Shown piece by piece: positions 49,467 through 63,800 of a stretch of DNA of 64,000 nt. Position 1 is the first letter of the stretch; each line of letters opens with the position of its first letter. Source of the stretch: Cardinalis cardinalis. Taxonomy: Eukaryota > Chordata > Aves > Passeriformes > Cardinalidae. The DNA lies in assembly GCA_014549065.1 (NCBI GenBank), contig JACDOX010000015.1, positions 3,086,747 through 3,150,746 of the forward strand. The letters are read 5' to 3'. The notes below the pieces were generated by a model. The model was given only the letters and a program-made list of their open reading frames with translations. It was not told the origin of the DNA and made no database searches. Position numbers and translations under genes: made by a program.

Positions 49467-51534
49467 CTGAAAGGAGAGGAAACAGGGAGGTAAGCAGGTT
49501 TTGGGTAAGACCTGAGCAGGAATGAAAGGCAATCCAAAGGAGAAAGGGAGAAAAGCTAATGATGTTGTGGCTTTCCTTTTTGAACAGTAATACCAAAAGC
49601 TGCAGCAGGATTGCTGTTCATTTGAGCACAGAGAACATATTCGCACTGCAGCTTTCCCAAATGAAAATACACCAGGAAACAAAAAGAAGGTGGAGAACTG
49701 TGGGAGGATCCTTTACAGTAAACACACTTAATTCAAAGCTTTTAAATGAGATTAATTTGGTGTTTGTGTGTATTCCAGATTAGCTACACCAAACACAAAC
49801 ACCTTCTGTTTCTTTCCAGAGCCATGTCAGTGTAAAACTCTTCCAATGCCCTTCCAGGCTCATGTACTGAGCACCTGACACCAGAGTAATAAAGTACTTT
49901 GGCACATGCTTAACTTAGAGGTGTATAAATTGCTGTTGTAGAGGTGTTAAAGCTGCTGAGTACAGGATCAGATGCTTAGACTCCCAGTTAACTTCTTGTG
50001 CTGAGACCATGCAGAAGTTACCTGAATGCACATGCAGTGAGTCTGGGATACACAGGCAATGGGAACTGGCCAGCAACTTCCAAGACAAACCACAAACAAG
50101 ACTTCACAGGGGATTATCAGCCCTGGTGGATGTCTTCTTTTGCCATCTCTTTTACTCCATACCAGGCTCCAAGCTTTTCATTTTGCTCTCCCTCTCTCCT
50201 GCTGCCCGTTCCCAATCAGCAGGAACCTGTGATGCTTGGTTGCTCTGTTGATGTCTCTGTCCACTGCCCAGACAGCTCCTTTGTGCCTGTACAATAGAAC
50301 AGAGCCATCCCAGGCTCACCCCTAGGACTGCTGGACTAAACTTCACTAATAAGGATGAGCCATAACAGAGCACCCTGTAGGTCAGCTCCACTGAAGTGAA
50401 CAGAACGAGAGCCACTGCCATTCAATAGGTTTGGATCACATCCTGCAACTACTGCCAGCCAAGCAGCCAGTGTTTTGTGGGAAATAAAATATTCTTCCTC
50501 TTTGTTATTCATCACTGAAAGACTTTTTTCAGGACAAAGTTTGAGACTTAATTATTGAGCCCAAGTTTGTTGTGCAGAATTCAGTTCCACAGAGCCCCTC
50601 AGCTTCCATGAAACAATTCATGTGGAAGAGAAGTGCTCAGTGTGAGAGGCAGAGCATGGCTCCTGGTGAAGCTGGACCAATGGTGGTTTGCAACCACCAT
50701 AGNTCTCAGCAGCTCAGTCTTTAAAAGAGAGAGCCATCCTTCTGCTCACAAGCAGAAAGCTCCCCACCATCCTGCCAATGTTCCTCTCCACAAGGTAAAA
50801 AGGATTCATGCAATATTAGAGGTCCTTCCTGCGGCTCCCAGTCAGTTTTCTTCCACATTAGATCAGAGAAAACAAAATGTCAGCATTCACAACAGTCTGA
50901 ACTGTTGCTTCCTGGCTGTCAGCAGGCTTTCTACTCAACAGGTCCCAGAACAGAACAAAAGAACTGCAGAGCACCTACTGCACCACCCATGGGGACAGCT
51001 GGAGCAGAGGATGGGGTCAGAGCTCCTGTGCAGACCAGCAGAGTTGCATTTTCATGAAAGATGGAANTCCTCCCTAAGGGAGACCTGTCAGACAGGTCAG
51101 CATCTAAGGCTGTAGCTCTCAGAACCTGAGAGTAGCTTTAGAAAGAGTGACCTCACCTTGAAAAGTTAAAAAAAACAAAACAGGATGTACTGGATTTAGT
51201 GAGGGTGGTGTGGCATGGGGCAGCTACTCCCTCTCTTCAATATAAAAAACATGATAGGATATATAATTAAAGCTAAAATCATTGACTTACATCACAATAG
51301 TGCTAAAGAGGAAGCCAGCTAATGGAGTAATGTTATTTTCAGTGGATTGCTAGACAGCTGTGTCCTTCTCCAACTATGACTAGTTCAGAACTGACATTTC
51401 TGAACTACAAAAATCCAGTTTTTGGAAAAGAGCAGATATCTCATTGCAGCTCAAAAACCAACTCATTTTCACATTAACATTTCTCACTATTTCTGGCAGT
51501 TGTAGAGGGACTGTCCCCTAAAACTCCCCTAGTT

Positions 51535-51558
51535 ACATACATACATACATACATACAT
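51535..51558. repeat. (ACAT)6 microsatellite
   Basis: Six perfect ACAT units, in the presumed SYNE3 5' intron. Confidence 0.95.
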
Positions 51559-52528
51559 TTCTAGGCAAACAGTTTCTGAATGCCCAAGTGTGAGCTGTGG
51601 TGGTTCCAAATTATGCTATTGTGAAACAAAACCTCACAGTGCATTTGCTGGATAGACCCTGACGAGAAGTGGCATTCATTTCCTAGGAGAGGTTTCTATT
51701 CCTGGCAGCATCCATATCATATTTAAAATTGGCTTCAGTACTCCAGTCATGGAGTAGCCAATATAGAACATAATGTTATCCTAGTCCTACTTTTCACAAA
51801 AAGTTGAGGGCAATCTAACATGGTTAAGAAGCAGTGGAAAACCTGCTGTCATCCAACAGGAAGAAAACCCCACTCACACTCTCCCCTCATGCTGCTGCTC
51901 TCTGAGCACAAGGAATTTCTGTCAAAACCTCACAGTAACACAGCCTCCCCCAACCCACACACAGTCAATCCACGTAAGCAGTCAACACAGGAAACCACAA
52001 AAAAAGTTGTTTCAATATTAAGAGCACCAGCCTGCACAGGAAGAGAAACACTTTGCTACTCCAACTACAGGCCATAAAATATCATTGACCGATTCTGACC
52101 AAGCAATTCCTGTATCTAGTGCCACAAAGATGATTAAATTTAGCACGGACTCAANGCCCACATGGATTTCATAGTGGTTACAACCTGCAATATCTGACAT
52201 GGGTTAGGGCTGCCTTTTGAGATCTCCTGTCCTCCCTCTGTGCAGGGCAGCCAGATGCTGGCTGAAGCAATCAGCTGCAGTGCCTGACCTTTGCTCTGGA
52301 ACCCTTCCCAAGCACTAACAGCATGATTTATACCTGCAAGGTAAAAGTATGATTTCTGACTTAGTCTCTGCTTGGGAGGAAGAACAACTGCTGTCTATTT
52401 GAGACTTGGTAAGATCTGTAACTCCTTTGCAANTTCTTCTAAAGCTGGGACTAATGATTAGTGGATAAAAGTTAACCATTCAAGAGCANTCACCCCATTT
52501 CTGTTGCATCATTGGAACTAAAAAATTG

Positions 52529-52568
52529 AGCAATACTTCTGGAGATGAAATTAAGCAATACTTCTGGA
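52529..52568. repeat. 25-bp-spaced direct duplication
   Basis: AGCAATACTTCTGGA occurs at 52529-52543 and again at 52554-52568. Confidence 0.85.
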
Positions 52569-55500
52569 CCCTGATCAGCACAAAAAGGACAAAGGAGACA
52601 CAGTGGCTCCTGGAACGGATCTAAGCTGTGGAGCTGGGCAAAGCCACCATTCACACACCACCTGTAACAGCAGCAGACTGTTAGGTGTCCACCCGTACAG
52701 TGGTGCAACAGCCCCTGTCCCAGGCTCAGCCTCTGGAACCCACTGTGCCATGGAAAGTCCCCTTAACCACCAGTGAGATCCTCTGAGCAATTTGTACAAA
52801 ATTGTTTTTCTCGCAGTTATTTTCAAGTGCATCCAGCTGTTCAGAACCTCTTTCCATTTAATGCCACTTGAATCAGTGTATTAATCCATACTGGGGAAAG
52901 GACATTTACACTGCAGAAATCACTTGGCATCTCTATACATGTCACTAAATGAGAGCAATAACTGTGTGTAAGAAATTCTGGCATAGATAATGAGATGCTG
53001 AGCAAAACCAAGTTTTACTTGTTCAGATGCAGGAACAGTTTCTTGGCAGAGGTAATGAAGAAGCATATTTCAGGGTGTTAAACAGAACTGACCCAGGACA
53101 GCTCCTGTACATCCACAGGTTACAAAAAGCACATTTTAGGAACAGGAAAATGTAAGACAGATTACCTGCAGAAACCTGTAGTTGAACTTCTCCCACAAAA
53201 GTACTCTTCCTGCTTTCCCTGAATCACTCCCACGACCCCCAGAACACCTCTTGGCAGTGTANGGGTAGGTACACACACTTCAGTGCCACAGAGGGATGAT
53301 GCCTCAGCCCTTGCCCAGCTCTGCCAGACCCACTGCACACCCACAGCATAACCAGGGCTTGCTCTGCTTTGTCTGGGGCTGTTACATGCATGGGATAGCT
53401 GCACCTTTGGATGAGGGAAAGGGTAACACCTGACACAGCCCACCCNTGTCTCAAGCCAGCATCACTCCTCTCCCCTCTCTCACCCAAGCACAAAACCATT
53501 TAGCAAGGAGGGAAGTCAGAGTACTCTGATCACCTCTCCCCAAAATCCTGGAGAAGGAAGGGGCAGCTGGAAGGATGCTGGGGGGCCCACATGCTGTACC
53601 CCCAGCTTGCCCACAGTCTGAACAGCACAGCAGGAATTAATGAAATCCAAACCAACAGCAAGCTGGGTTTTGCTTTTAAAATCTGCTCCAGTTGTGCTGT
53701 GCTGGGCTGAAGAGATGCAGAGGCAGCTTTGTTTCAGCTGTGGTCTTGGAANCTTCTTGCAGAAGGAACAGATAAATGAATTAACTGACTGCCCTGCCTC
53801 ATAGCTCTGGGAGCCAGGGACATTTCTGGGTTTCCACTGCAGACCCTGACACAGACACAGGCAGAGGTCACCCCTCATGTGACCCATGTGGCACTCGCTG
53901 GGCAATTTCTCAGAGCAGNTCTCCCTTAAGTACAGCCACTGCAGGAGCCATGCCACTGCACCTGATAACTCTTCTGGGACATGGCAAGACTTAATTAATA
54001 TTTGTAATACACTACTGAGAGCTTTTAAAGTTATTTTGTAAGTGTAGTGTCTTTTTCTTAGGATTGTCCTATTATTTTGCAATGTTTCTTAATGTATTAC
54101 TTTCTCTCTGCCAGTCATACTGGGGGTTCTGTTTTTTTGGTGTTTTTTTTTATTTAAATCTCTTAAAGCATTTCTTACAACCACTCCCATTTTACACATT
54201 CTTTTAAGCCCTGCATTTATAGAACACAGGCTTTAAAATTGTTTCAATATGTCTTGGATTCTTATATTCATGTACTACTTGACTGGTTTCCAAAACCCAG
54301 TTCTTACAAAAATAAAAGTACAAAAATGCTCCAGGAAAATTCAAACCACTCACCATTAGGGAGACTATTTTCCAATTATTGAAATACTTCAAACTTTTCA
54401 TAACCCTTTTCATTTGGTTCTGGGATTGAATGTGGAAAAAAAAAAGATTTAAAAAAAGCCCACTGAACTGTATCAAATTTTAGACAAATGTATGAGTGTG
54501 GAAGCAATTTTGGTTCTGGGAATCGTATCTGGGATAATTTAGTAACTTTTCAGCTTCCCTAGATACTATAAAGAGAGCTCTGAGGAGGCACAGAGCTGGG
54601 AGNTCTGTCTGCTTCAGACTGGAGCAGAGGTCAGGAGCTGGCACAGACCACAGAGCACTGACCCTGGCCTTTCCAAAGCTGAATATTCTTGGTCTACTCC
54701 AGGAGGAGCTACTGTGAATTTTGAATCCAGCCAGCCTTACCAGCCTTCCTGNAAGCCTCCAGGACAGCAGCTGCCCCCATGCAGAGCCCAGCTAACCTGC
54801 CTGAGTAGGTGCAGACGCTCTCAAGGATTCAAATAAAAGGTGCAGTTATTTCCAGCATAATCTTTGAGAGGCTCAAACATAATCCTATCACTNTGGCCAT
54901 CTTCCAACACAGCCCTCTCCTGTGTTGCTGGCAGTGAATGTTTATGACAGTCAGCAATTGTTTGTCCTAAATAACAAGCTAGACTGTGAATAGGGGNTTT
55001 TGGAATAAACACATCCATATCCTCATTACAAGCATCCCCTTCACCCAAGGAATGCAACACTCTGAGTACATACAGCACTCATCCATATCATAGCCTCTTC
55101 CCCTCCCTTACAAAACAATCCACAGGAAACCTATGGCTATCGCAAGGCATTCTGCCACAACACGGTCACACCTGACAATATTCTCTCTGTTACCAAAACT
55201 GAAAAGCAGAGACATGTTCTGTGCAGGCTAACTCTCAAAAAAAAAAAGGCTGATTTTTTTTCAGCCATTTGCTTAAAAACTGATTTCAGACTTCAGTGAG
55301 AGCCAGTACAAGTGGGATATCTTTTTGTTTCCTAAGATTGCTGGGGAAAATATATAATTCCCAGGTCTAAAAAGACATTTCCTTAAAAAAAAAAAATTGA
55401 AATTTGAAAATAGTTTTATACTTGAATGGAATCATAGCATACAAGTAAGGCANAGTTGAGTCCTGGGGCCATCTTCCCTTCTAGGGAATGATAATCAATA

Positions 55501-57931
55501 GATCTGATCACAGCAATATTATATTTTATTTCAATCTTCATTTGGAAGTAAAAATAATGAGAACTCTTAATTACAAGTCTCTCCCCATTCCATACACTCC
55601 ACANACAAACTTCTGCATTTCCAGGTCACTCTAGGAGACAGGTTGGTCTACCATGATTCCATTAGATAAGTAAAATGCAGGGTTTAGTTCTGGTCTACAT
55701 CTTTCTTTTACCATCAAGGAGACAGAGTATCTGCATTAGATAGCTGTCTGGTTTAGATTTTGCTTTTCTATCCCCACCTTATTGAGGTATAAACAGTCTT
55801 TAGAGCATTTATTCAGTCAGCCCTCCTGGAAAGTAAGACTATCCTATCCCTTTTACAGATAACAACTTGGGTTCAAAGACACTTTGTTTCTTGCTTCTGA
55901 GCAAAAAGGAAATACTTAAAAGGACAAGAACAAAGTCGAAGATTCTGTTAATAAGTGCTGTAGAGGGTGATTTTCAGCCTCTTCTAATCTGTACCACTTN
56001 AAGTGTCTGCTGAGAAGCAGATATCTTTTTAGCGACTTTAAACTTAATGACAAGAGCCTTCATTTTCCTAGTTACCATTCACAGACACTTTAGTCTGGAA
56101 AATCACAGGTTTAACACCTCTGCTCTACAACNTCAGGAAAAATTCTTCAGGTCCAGGGAATCTGATGTGGAGATTACCCAGGAGATATCTGTGGGTTTAC
56201 CAGCAATCTGCATCTTGAGCAGTTGGGGACAAGTTCTGGAGTAGATTTGGTTTCAACTTTTGTCAGCTCCCTAAGTTTTACCATCAGTCAGCTGACAAAA
56301 AAGCCCTGCAAGCCAACAGCATTAGTTTCACAGTCTCTGGAGACTAGAATTTATGTATTCAATTATCTCCCACTTGTCCTCCACAGGACTGTATGATNCC
56401 TCAGTACTGGGCGCCAGTCACAGCACTGATGTACTGATAATAAACCCCTGTGGTATCTGCTCCTTGCCAGAGATCAGGGAACAATCCAGAGTGAATAATA
56501 TTCCTGATAAATCATTCCTCTTTTGCTGATCATATTATTGTGTACAGACAACCTCATTTTCTCAGAGGTGTGGTTATCCCTATTTGCCAAATATACTTTG
56601 CAAATTAGTTTTGCTCTGCAGACTATTCCTAAGTAACTCTTCCTGGCAATCTTTCATACCCCAGCTGTGCTGCTTAGCTTTGGTTTGGCATCACAACCCT
56701 AATGAGAAATTGCCCATTTGAGTGCAGTTTGTCACATGGCAGCTCCCAAGGGCCAGCACCACAATCAGGACTCCAGAGTTTAAGCCACATAGGACCAGTG
56801 AGCTGTCACAGCACCCTGGCTGAGCAGAAGTGCCCTACAGNTAAAAGGATAATACCTCTGTCCCACAGAGATTACAGAGGACAAGTTGGAAGGGGTTTGG
56901 CAATGAAAGAAGGCATCAGTGTGTACTTAGGGACACGAAGTGATGGAGGGAAGAAAGGGCTGTCAGAGCCTTCAGCATTGCCACTGCTCTGTGCAAGCTG
57001 CAGCGCTTCCACCTCCCATGCCCTCCACCCACCCCCTGGAAGCAGAGATACTCAGAAAGAGACCCTCAAGCCCAGCTGGAGCATGCGGCCTCAGCATGGG
57101 CTGGATCTCCCACNAGGAAAGGGGATTCACTGCACTGACCCACAGGCTGTGGTGGGACACCCTGGGTAGGAGCCCTGCAATTCCATAGCCAGTCAGTGTG
57201 AGAGATGGGCACTTCCAGGCAAGGAGCCATACCAGAGGTGGGATAATTCACCTTCTTCAAGAATCCTGTGGTCTGAAGCGGGCCACAGCTGTAATATGAA
57301 TGCTCAGGGCTACAGGATGTCAATCTGTCTGCAAGTCTGTATTCTTTCCTATTCCGCAGCACTGTTTCCACATTTGGATCTGGAGATTTTTAAACATGCA
57401 ATTTTTTCCCCTTACAAGANCAGTGTTAAAATATTTTTTGACTATCATTTGACTATTCCACCTCTGAGTGTGCAACTTGGAGNAATAAGCACATGGCTTT
57501 TAAACTCATAAATCTTTAGAGTCAAGTATATACCAGAAGTATTTCTTAGAAACTTGCAAGTATTTTGCAAGAATGCTCTAAAAGCACAGGTCTTTTGTCC
57601 CATTTAGAACAGCTGAAGGACTAACTCTCCAAAACAAGATTTCTCAGATATATCTTTCAAAACATTATCAGTTCAGNTATGCTAATGATATATTTATACA
57701 GTGAAAGTGAGACTTATGGAATTGGAAAAAAGGTAGCAAGTAGGACAATACTAATTTTAGATACTAAAACTGTTGATTAAGAGTTATTTNCTTGGGATCA
57801 AAGCATATGGTTATGGAAAAATTAGCAGATTTTAATTTGCATGGAACAGAAAGATCCGTTTATATAAAGAAAGAGAAAAATGACCCCTGAAAGAGATGAA
57901 CACTTGAAATGCTGTCAACAACATACAGGAG

Positions 57932-57970
57932 GCTATACCNAAACAGTAAATAGCTATACCTAAACAGTCA
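57932..57970. repeat. 21-bp direct duplication
   Basis: GCTATACCnAAACAGTAAATA at 57932 is repeated 21 bases later as GCTATACCTAAACAGT. Nearly two copies, in the presumed 5' intron. Confidence 0.85.
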
Positions 57971-58216
57971 GCACTCTGTCCATAATTAAAAGCAATATTT
58001 GCATTAATCTGATAATATCAGGCTTTATATTGCACAACAGCNGTGGTTTGTGTTCAGAGAAACCCCCAGGCAAACAAGGCCTGCCAGTGTCCCAAACAAA
58101 ACACACTACTGGAACCGTCAGCAACCTCATCCCAGAAACAAAGGAGACCACTGCAAAACGTTGGTTATGAATTAATTTTGAGTGGTTGAGAACATTTTTG
58201 GAATTGAATTAAACAG

Positions 58217-58650
58217 GCTGCGTTCTCGTGACTCATTTTAGCCTGGGCGGTTGCAGTTTCCACGTCTCTGTGCCCCTCGCACGGTGGGAGCGGGCCAGGC
58301 GCTGTGCCTCAACAGCGCGGCCGCACCTGGGCTCGGCCCCACTGGGCCTGCAGCCGGCTGGGACTGGCGGCGGGCAGGAGAACGCCGTGTTAACAGTCCT
58401 CTATGCCTGATCGGGACTGAAATCCTGGGCTCTNTAAACCCAGAGGGGGTCTGAACCTCCTCCTGCTGAGATTCATCGACCCTCAAGCAGAGCAAGCCGG
58501 CAGCAGGAGCCAGCAGTGAGCCGCGTTTGTCGGCAGCCGGCCCCAGCCAGGGGACCGGAGAGTTAAAGCCGGGGTCGCAGACAGCGACAGCGCTGAGCAG
58601 CACGAGCAAAGCCAACGCTGCTGCTGCTTCTCACTCGTGTCANTCACCAG
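58217..58650 (-). promoter_or_regulatory. CpG-rich island, candidate SYNE3 promoter and non-coding exon 1
   Basis: This stretch is far richer in G+C and CpG than anything else in the window apart from the KASH exon, and includes GCGGCCGC at 58317-58324. SYNE3 needs a 5' non-coding exon upstream of 49466, and this is the only island on that side. On the minus strand a good donor CCCAG|GTGCGG occurs at 58325-58326, so a first exon ending at 58327 is possible. An AP-1 consensus TGACTCA lies at 58229-58235. A bidirectional promoter or another gene's island cannot be excluded. Confidence 0.5.
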
Positions 58651-61600
58651 CAACTGCCCTTCAGAAATGGAGTACTACGAGAGACCAAAGCTCTTTATTT
58701 CCCCACAAACGCCTGAAGAGATCAGGCAGCTGTGCTCCATTCGGACCCCAAGGGGGCCTCAGGGCGTGCTGCTTCTCAGAAAGTTTGAAAATTCCACCCT
58801 AAATATTACGGGACATATCCCTGGACCTGCCTGAGAGCTGACACAGAGATACATTTAGGACAACAGGAGTCCCTATCAGCCTTGTGCACACACAGGCAGA
58901 CATAGCACTGCCTATTCTCAAATACTTGAAAGAAGGTAGAGGTATGAAGCTATAGACTTGTTTAACCTGAGTAATAACAGAATTCTTCTGCAAGAAGTAA
59001 TAGACATCATGGCACAAACTCAACTTTGGTCTAAAAGAAATAAAAATATCTTCCCNTTAGTCTCCAAAGCTATCTTCTAAAGATAACACAAACACCTGCT
59101 GTATTTTAAAAGCATTTCATATCACTGAAATTCTTCTCCAGTATTTCCCTTTCAATTTACAGATCAGGGCTCAGCAGGTACCTTGCAAAAGGTCGATTCA
59201 TAAAACAGGATAAGCCAGTTATCCTCTTCCTGAAGGAAAACATGTCCAGCTCTGAGGACAATTGCTGAAGCACCACAAAGCAGAGCCTTCAATGACCTTG
59301 TTTGGGTTCAATGAGCACAACACAAGCAACAGGGTTTGTGCAAACTATGCTCCCTAGTTAAAAAATAAATCTGAATTTCTTTAGTCCCCNTTTTTACCTA
59401 TTGCATACCCCCAGGTCATGTTTAAACAGTTATGTATGAAACTTCAGGGAAGGGATCTCAGCAGTCCCAGTTCAGCAAGCATTTTGGGGCTGTAAAAGCT
59501 GATATCGTGTCTTGAGTGCCAGCCACACTCCCAGCTCCCAAGAGACTCTCTATTAACTCCACCAACTGTCCCTTATCTCCAACCCTTCTGCTGCACACAC
59601 TGTAGGGATATTTTGGCTTCCTTTCTCCTGCCTTACATCAAGGAGCTCCCCATCCTGGCCTGCTGCTCACAAAACAATTTATCAGGCCTTATTTCACTGC
59701 ACTGGGCCCTCACCCTTGGGCCCCCACCCTTTCCCCCAGCACTGGGGCAGCAGGAGGGAGGCATGGGCTGGCTCTGGAGGAAAGCNCGCGAATGGGCTGA
59801 TCTTGGCACCCTTCACAGCTGGCTGCTGCCAGCACCCTCTGTCATGGCTCTCCTGCAGCAGGCCACTGACTTCTCTTTCCCCTTTCATTAGAATTCAGAT
59901 CTGTGAAATTTCAAGACACTTGATATCTTTAAGACTTCCATGTCTCTGGGAAATTTAATGCAAAGCAGAAAATGAGTGCAAAAGTTATTAGGAGCCAGAA
60001 GATACAGACACACTGCCTGTCACAACCATCTCACTACGTTATGAAATAAAAGTAACCTTGTAAAAACCTTACCAAAATCCTGGGAAATCTGGTAAAAAGG
60101 GAAGGTTAAAGTCTGTGGCGATTCCATCAAAGTTTCTTGATGGCTTCCCAGCATGGCAGCCCCAATCCAGCCTGGCCTCCACTGGGCGTTAGAGCAGCAA
60201 TTCGGCACAGTTGGCAGCACAAGCAAGTCTGGCACGAAGAGAAACCAGTGGCTTCCTCCTTACTAATGCAGAGGAAGCACAGGACTTCCTCTCTGCCTCC
60301 TCCCGTGCTGCGGGAGTGAAAGAGGAGATGGCAACCCAAAGATATATCAGTGCAGAAAAAAAAATAAAAAGAGAAAGAAAAGAAACCCAGAGCAGGGCAT
60401 GCTGCCACTGTTTAAAACGTAGGTGAGATTTAAATAGCAATAATCCCCAGAAACTATCTAGTTCAGGTCATCAACTAACAAGCTGGTTAATTCCTGTAAG
60501 GATTAATGCTTGAAATTATTATGCCTGACAGATGTTTGCTGAATGGCAACTGAATACACAGGATGAAGGCCAGCAAGAAGTAAAAGTGCAGACAGGTACG
60601 TCAGAGCTGAGATTTTACAAATCATTAACTCATGCTCTAATATAATAATAATTTTCCTTATCTTCCACTTCTTTTTTACTCTCAAGGTCTCTAGCAGGAA
60701 ATTCCCTTCACAGACTGACACACTAATCTAGATTCTGCTTTCAGTTAAATCACACAAGACAAAAAGGAGGTGAGCTGATATTTTCAGGAAATACCTCTGC
60801 TGCACAATTTGGCTGAATGGAATATATACTTTGCAGGCATTACCTGTCCCTCACGATGGAGCACATGATGAATTTTCCTTCCCTAATTCCCCAAAACTAT
60901 GGAAAATATAAAGCCCCATTCTCCCTTGATTAATTAAGATCCTGCTTTTAGGCATTCAATAAAACCCACTGGTTTGGTCTATCTAGCCCACTACCATTTG
61001 CACCATCCTAATGGTGTAGATCTAATACACTCCAGGACCAAAACAGGTGCCACTTACTCAAGGTGGTGTAAATGCAAAGCAGGTCCATAAGGCCACAATC
61101 TCTCAACCTTTTTAGTTGCTGTATGCCATACTTTATACTACACTGAGCAGCATTTCTAGAAGTACAACTAATATGGAGGAGAGGTGGAGAAATCAGTGAA
61201 AGCAAAACATGGGGAGGGGAAAGTTGGTTTGAATTCTACCTCCAAATTAGAAGCTACAGATAAAAACAGGGATAAAACTGTGAACCATTTTAGAATCAGG
61301 CAGCACAAGGAAAGAGCATAGGGAAAAACTGAAGAGAGGAACAAAGATGGATGAAAACCTAGGTGGAAGAACAACAGTGGAATAGAAAATGTTTATCAAG
61401 CTAACCTGCGAAGTTGCTAATACAGAGAATCAACTGAAGACCAGTAGCCTCAGAGAGGCTGTGACCCCCCATGTGCAGCAGTGACCTCAGCTCGGCAAAC
61501 CAAACAGAATTTCAGTAAAAAAAATCCCAAGGGACAGAAGAGGAGGAACATCTTAAGAGTTAGCAGTGCTGATTGTACCTCTAGAGAGGGAACTGATATA

Positions 61601-63800
61601 TCAGCTATTTTCAACTGTCTTGTTAGCCTTTTGCTAACATGAACAATCCTTAGAACTATATGAATATCTCAAAACAGATCAGGATAAGAACATCTTAAAA
61701 CACATGCAGACTAAACTATATGATGCCTAGGGGACATCAACTGGAGATTGGTCCACTTATCTGAAAGTCAAATCATGGTTGTTTTAGAATTGTGTTGTTT
61801 GAATGGGGGGTTTTAAATGCCTATAAGTGAACCCCTTTATCACTTTTCCCTTGCTCTCTCTCTCTTGTGGTACATCNACAGTCACTGCAAATTTGCCGTA
61901 GTCCTGACAAAAAAATTAAATTCATATTTTTAAAAAAGCACTGAAACTAGTCGTACTGAAGAAGCAGAGCAAACATGGCTAACATCAGCTATGCACAGCA
62001 GCTCCTAAAACAAGGTAAGAATCAGTCTCTTTGGATGACTAATCTAGAAGGCAGAGGAGCTCCCCTGGTGAGTACAGACAGCCACAAGCTAGAGGCAGCA
62101 ATGGGAGGATCAAACTAACAGTGAAAAATGCAGCATTCCCACAAAACTTCCTGTATGTTAGTATCACAACATATTTAAAATATATAAATACCACATTACC
62201 ATCTGAGCATAATTCCCTTTAGAGTGAACTTGATTTGATATTTTTCCATATTTTTTAAGGAAAACAGGTTCAGCAAAATATTCCAAATGTCATCACAACA
62301 TCTGACCTCCCATTCTCTTTTTCCTATATAAAGAAGTTCATTTTCAGTTTCAACGAGGGATGAAACTTTTCCCCACTCTTCTGGCCAGCTATCATTTCTC
62401 TTGCGGTAGCAGAAAGTATTTGAATGGCCCCTTCCTTGGGCTGACATGTCTAAGCTCAAAGAGGGATTCAGTTACATCTGTAACTGTGGTAACATCTGCT
62501 GCAGCTGTAANTCTTGTAACACATCTGTTGGGTGATCTCAGATTACCTGGCAGCCCGTGGGCACTGAGAAGGAAACATTTCTGCAAACCCAGTGCAGCCC
62601 ACGGAGTTAAATGACTACACTGCCCTACTGATTAATCTACTGTAAGTGATACTCAGGGCAGAGTGGCCTCATTGCCCGCTAACAGTCTGCATCTTCAAGC
62701 AGGCAGGGATGTATTTGTCCTCTAACTGCTCAGGAGACAAGACTTCATCACCCCAGCAGGGTTGCAAGGGTTATAAATTACAGTGTTGTGTGAGCTCTGA
62801 CAAAGAGCTATGAAACCCCTTAGATAGGAAACAGAGCAGCAGTATAAAAATCTTTCTTCAACCATAGCAACTGTGTTATATATTCTTACTACTCTGCAGA
62901 ACATATTTCTAACTATGTTTTAGTTGTGAATTAGAATAACATTGGTATAAAGGGACTGTCAGAGCAAGTGCTTCTCACCAAAGAATCTGATTTGGAATTG
63001 CTGTGAAAGGACTTTTCAGAAAAGAAACATTCACATCAAGCAATCAGGTTGGCCTTCAGGGATAGCACAGACAGGTGTCAAGCTCTTGATCACTCTTTCT
63101 TGTTTTACACAGTTTCACTCTGTGTAAATAATGAACTGTTANGAAGAACCTAATCGTTATGCACAGCCTAATGATTCAGGTGTCCCACCTGGCAAGCCGA
63201 GCATCTTAAAGGTCTGGCTTAGATCATTATGCTCTGTTCCATTCAGCAAGGAAAAACAAACAAAAAAAAAAGTATTTTGATTTACCAGTTAGCATTAAAA
63301 GAAGCAAACAAAAAAAAATTCAACCCACACACTAAACCAAACTCTGAAAAATGTCAGATCTGGTCTGAGCCAGACTAAAAGAACCAAGAAGTAGGTTAGC
63401 TGCTGATACAGTTGCTTAACTGAGAAAAACATCTATTTGCAAATCCCCAAACTAAGGTGTAACCTGCTAGTAGCAATAACAGCACTTCACAAATGCCAGT
63501 GATAGCTGACACAGGAAGGGCACTATAGAAAACAATAACCTGCAGAGCACTGAAGCACATCCAGGCAGATTCCTCAGCACTGACTAACTACAATAACTAA
63601 CTAACAATTCAACAATAAAAGGACTTAAAAAAAAAAAGGTGGGGGCTGTGACATTTTAAGTATTAGGATTAAGTGTGCCAACATAATTACTTATAAAAGT
63701 GGTTTTAATAAACACCTTCAGCTCTTTCATCAGACAGCAAATACTACTTCACTCTGCAGACCAGAATGACAGCACCAGCACTCCTCCATCACGAGATATT
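58651..63800. other. Upstream flank, no gene recognised
   Basis: AT-rich with short chance frames. Human synteny would place GLRX5 beyond this side, but no glutaredoxin-like exon is seen. An ATG in good context followed by a donor at about 61977-62015 is noted in the findings. Confidence 0.5.

Larger units (their letters stand above)
49467..58216 (-). other. Presumed SYNE3 5' intron, no coding sequence seen
   Basis: Lies between the acceptor of the first coding exon and the CpG island. It contains the ACAT microsatellite, two short duplications and an 11-base inverted repeat (49759-49769 with 49793-49803). Alternative non-coding first exons could be present but cannot be seen from sequence alone. 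Confidence 0.5.

Noticed and set aside
53516..54082. 188-codon minus-strand frame
   Set aside because: No motif, no splice-bounded conservation and several Ns. Long frames of this size occur by chance in this many kilobases.
58238..58615. 125-codon minus-strand frame in the CpG island with a leucine-rich, signal-peptide-like start
   Set aside because: GC-rich, low-complexity translation (Pro, Ala, Arg) with no known domain. It is better explained as chance openness in a CpG island.
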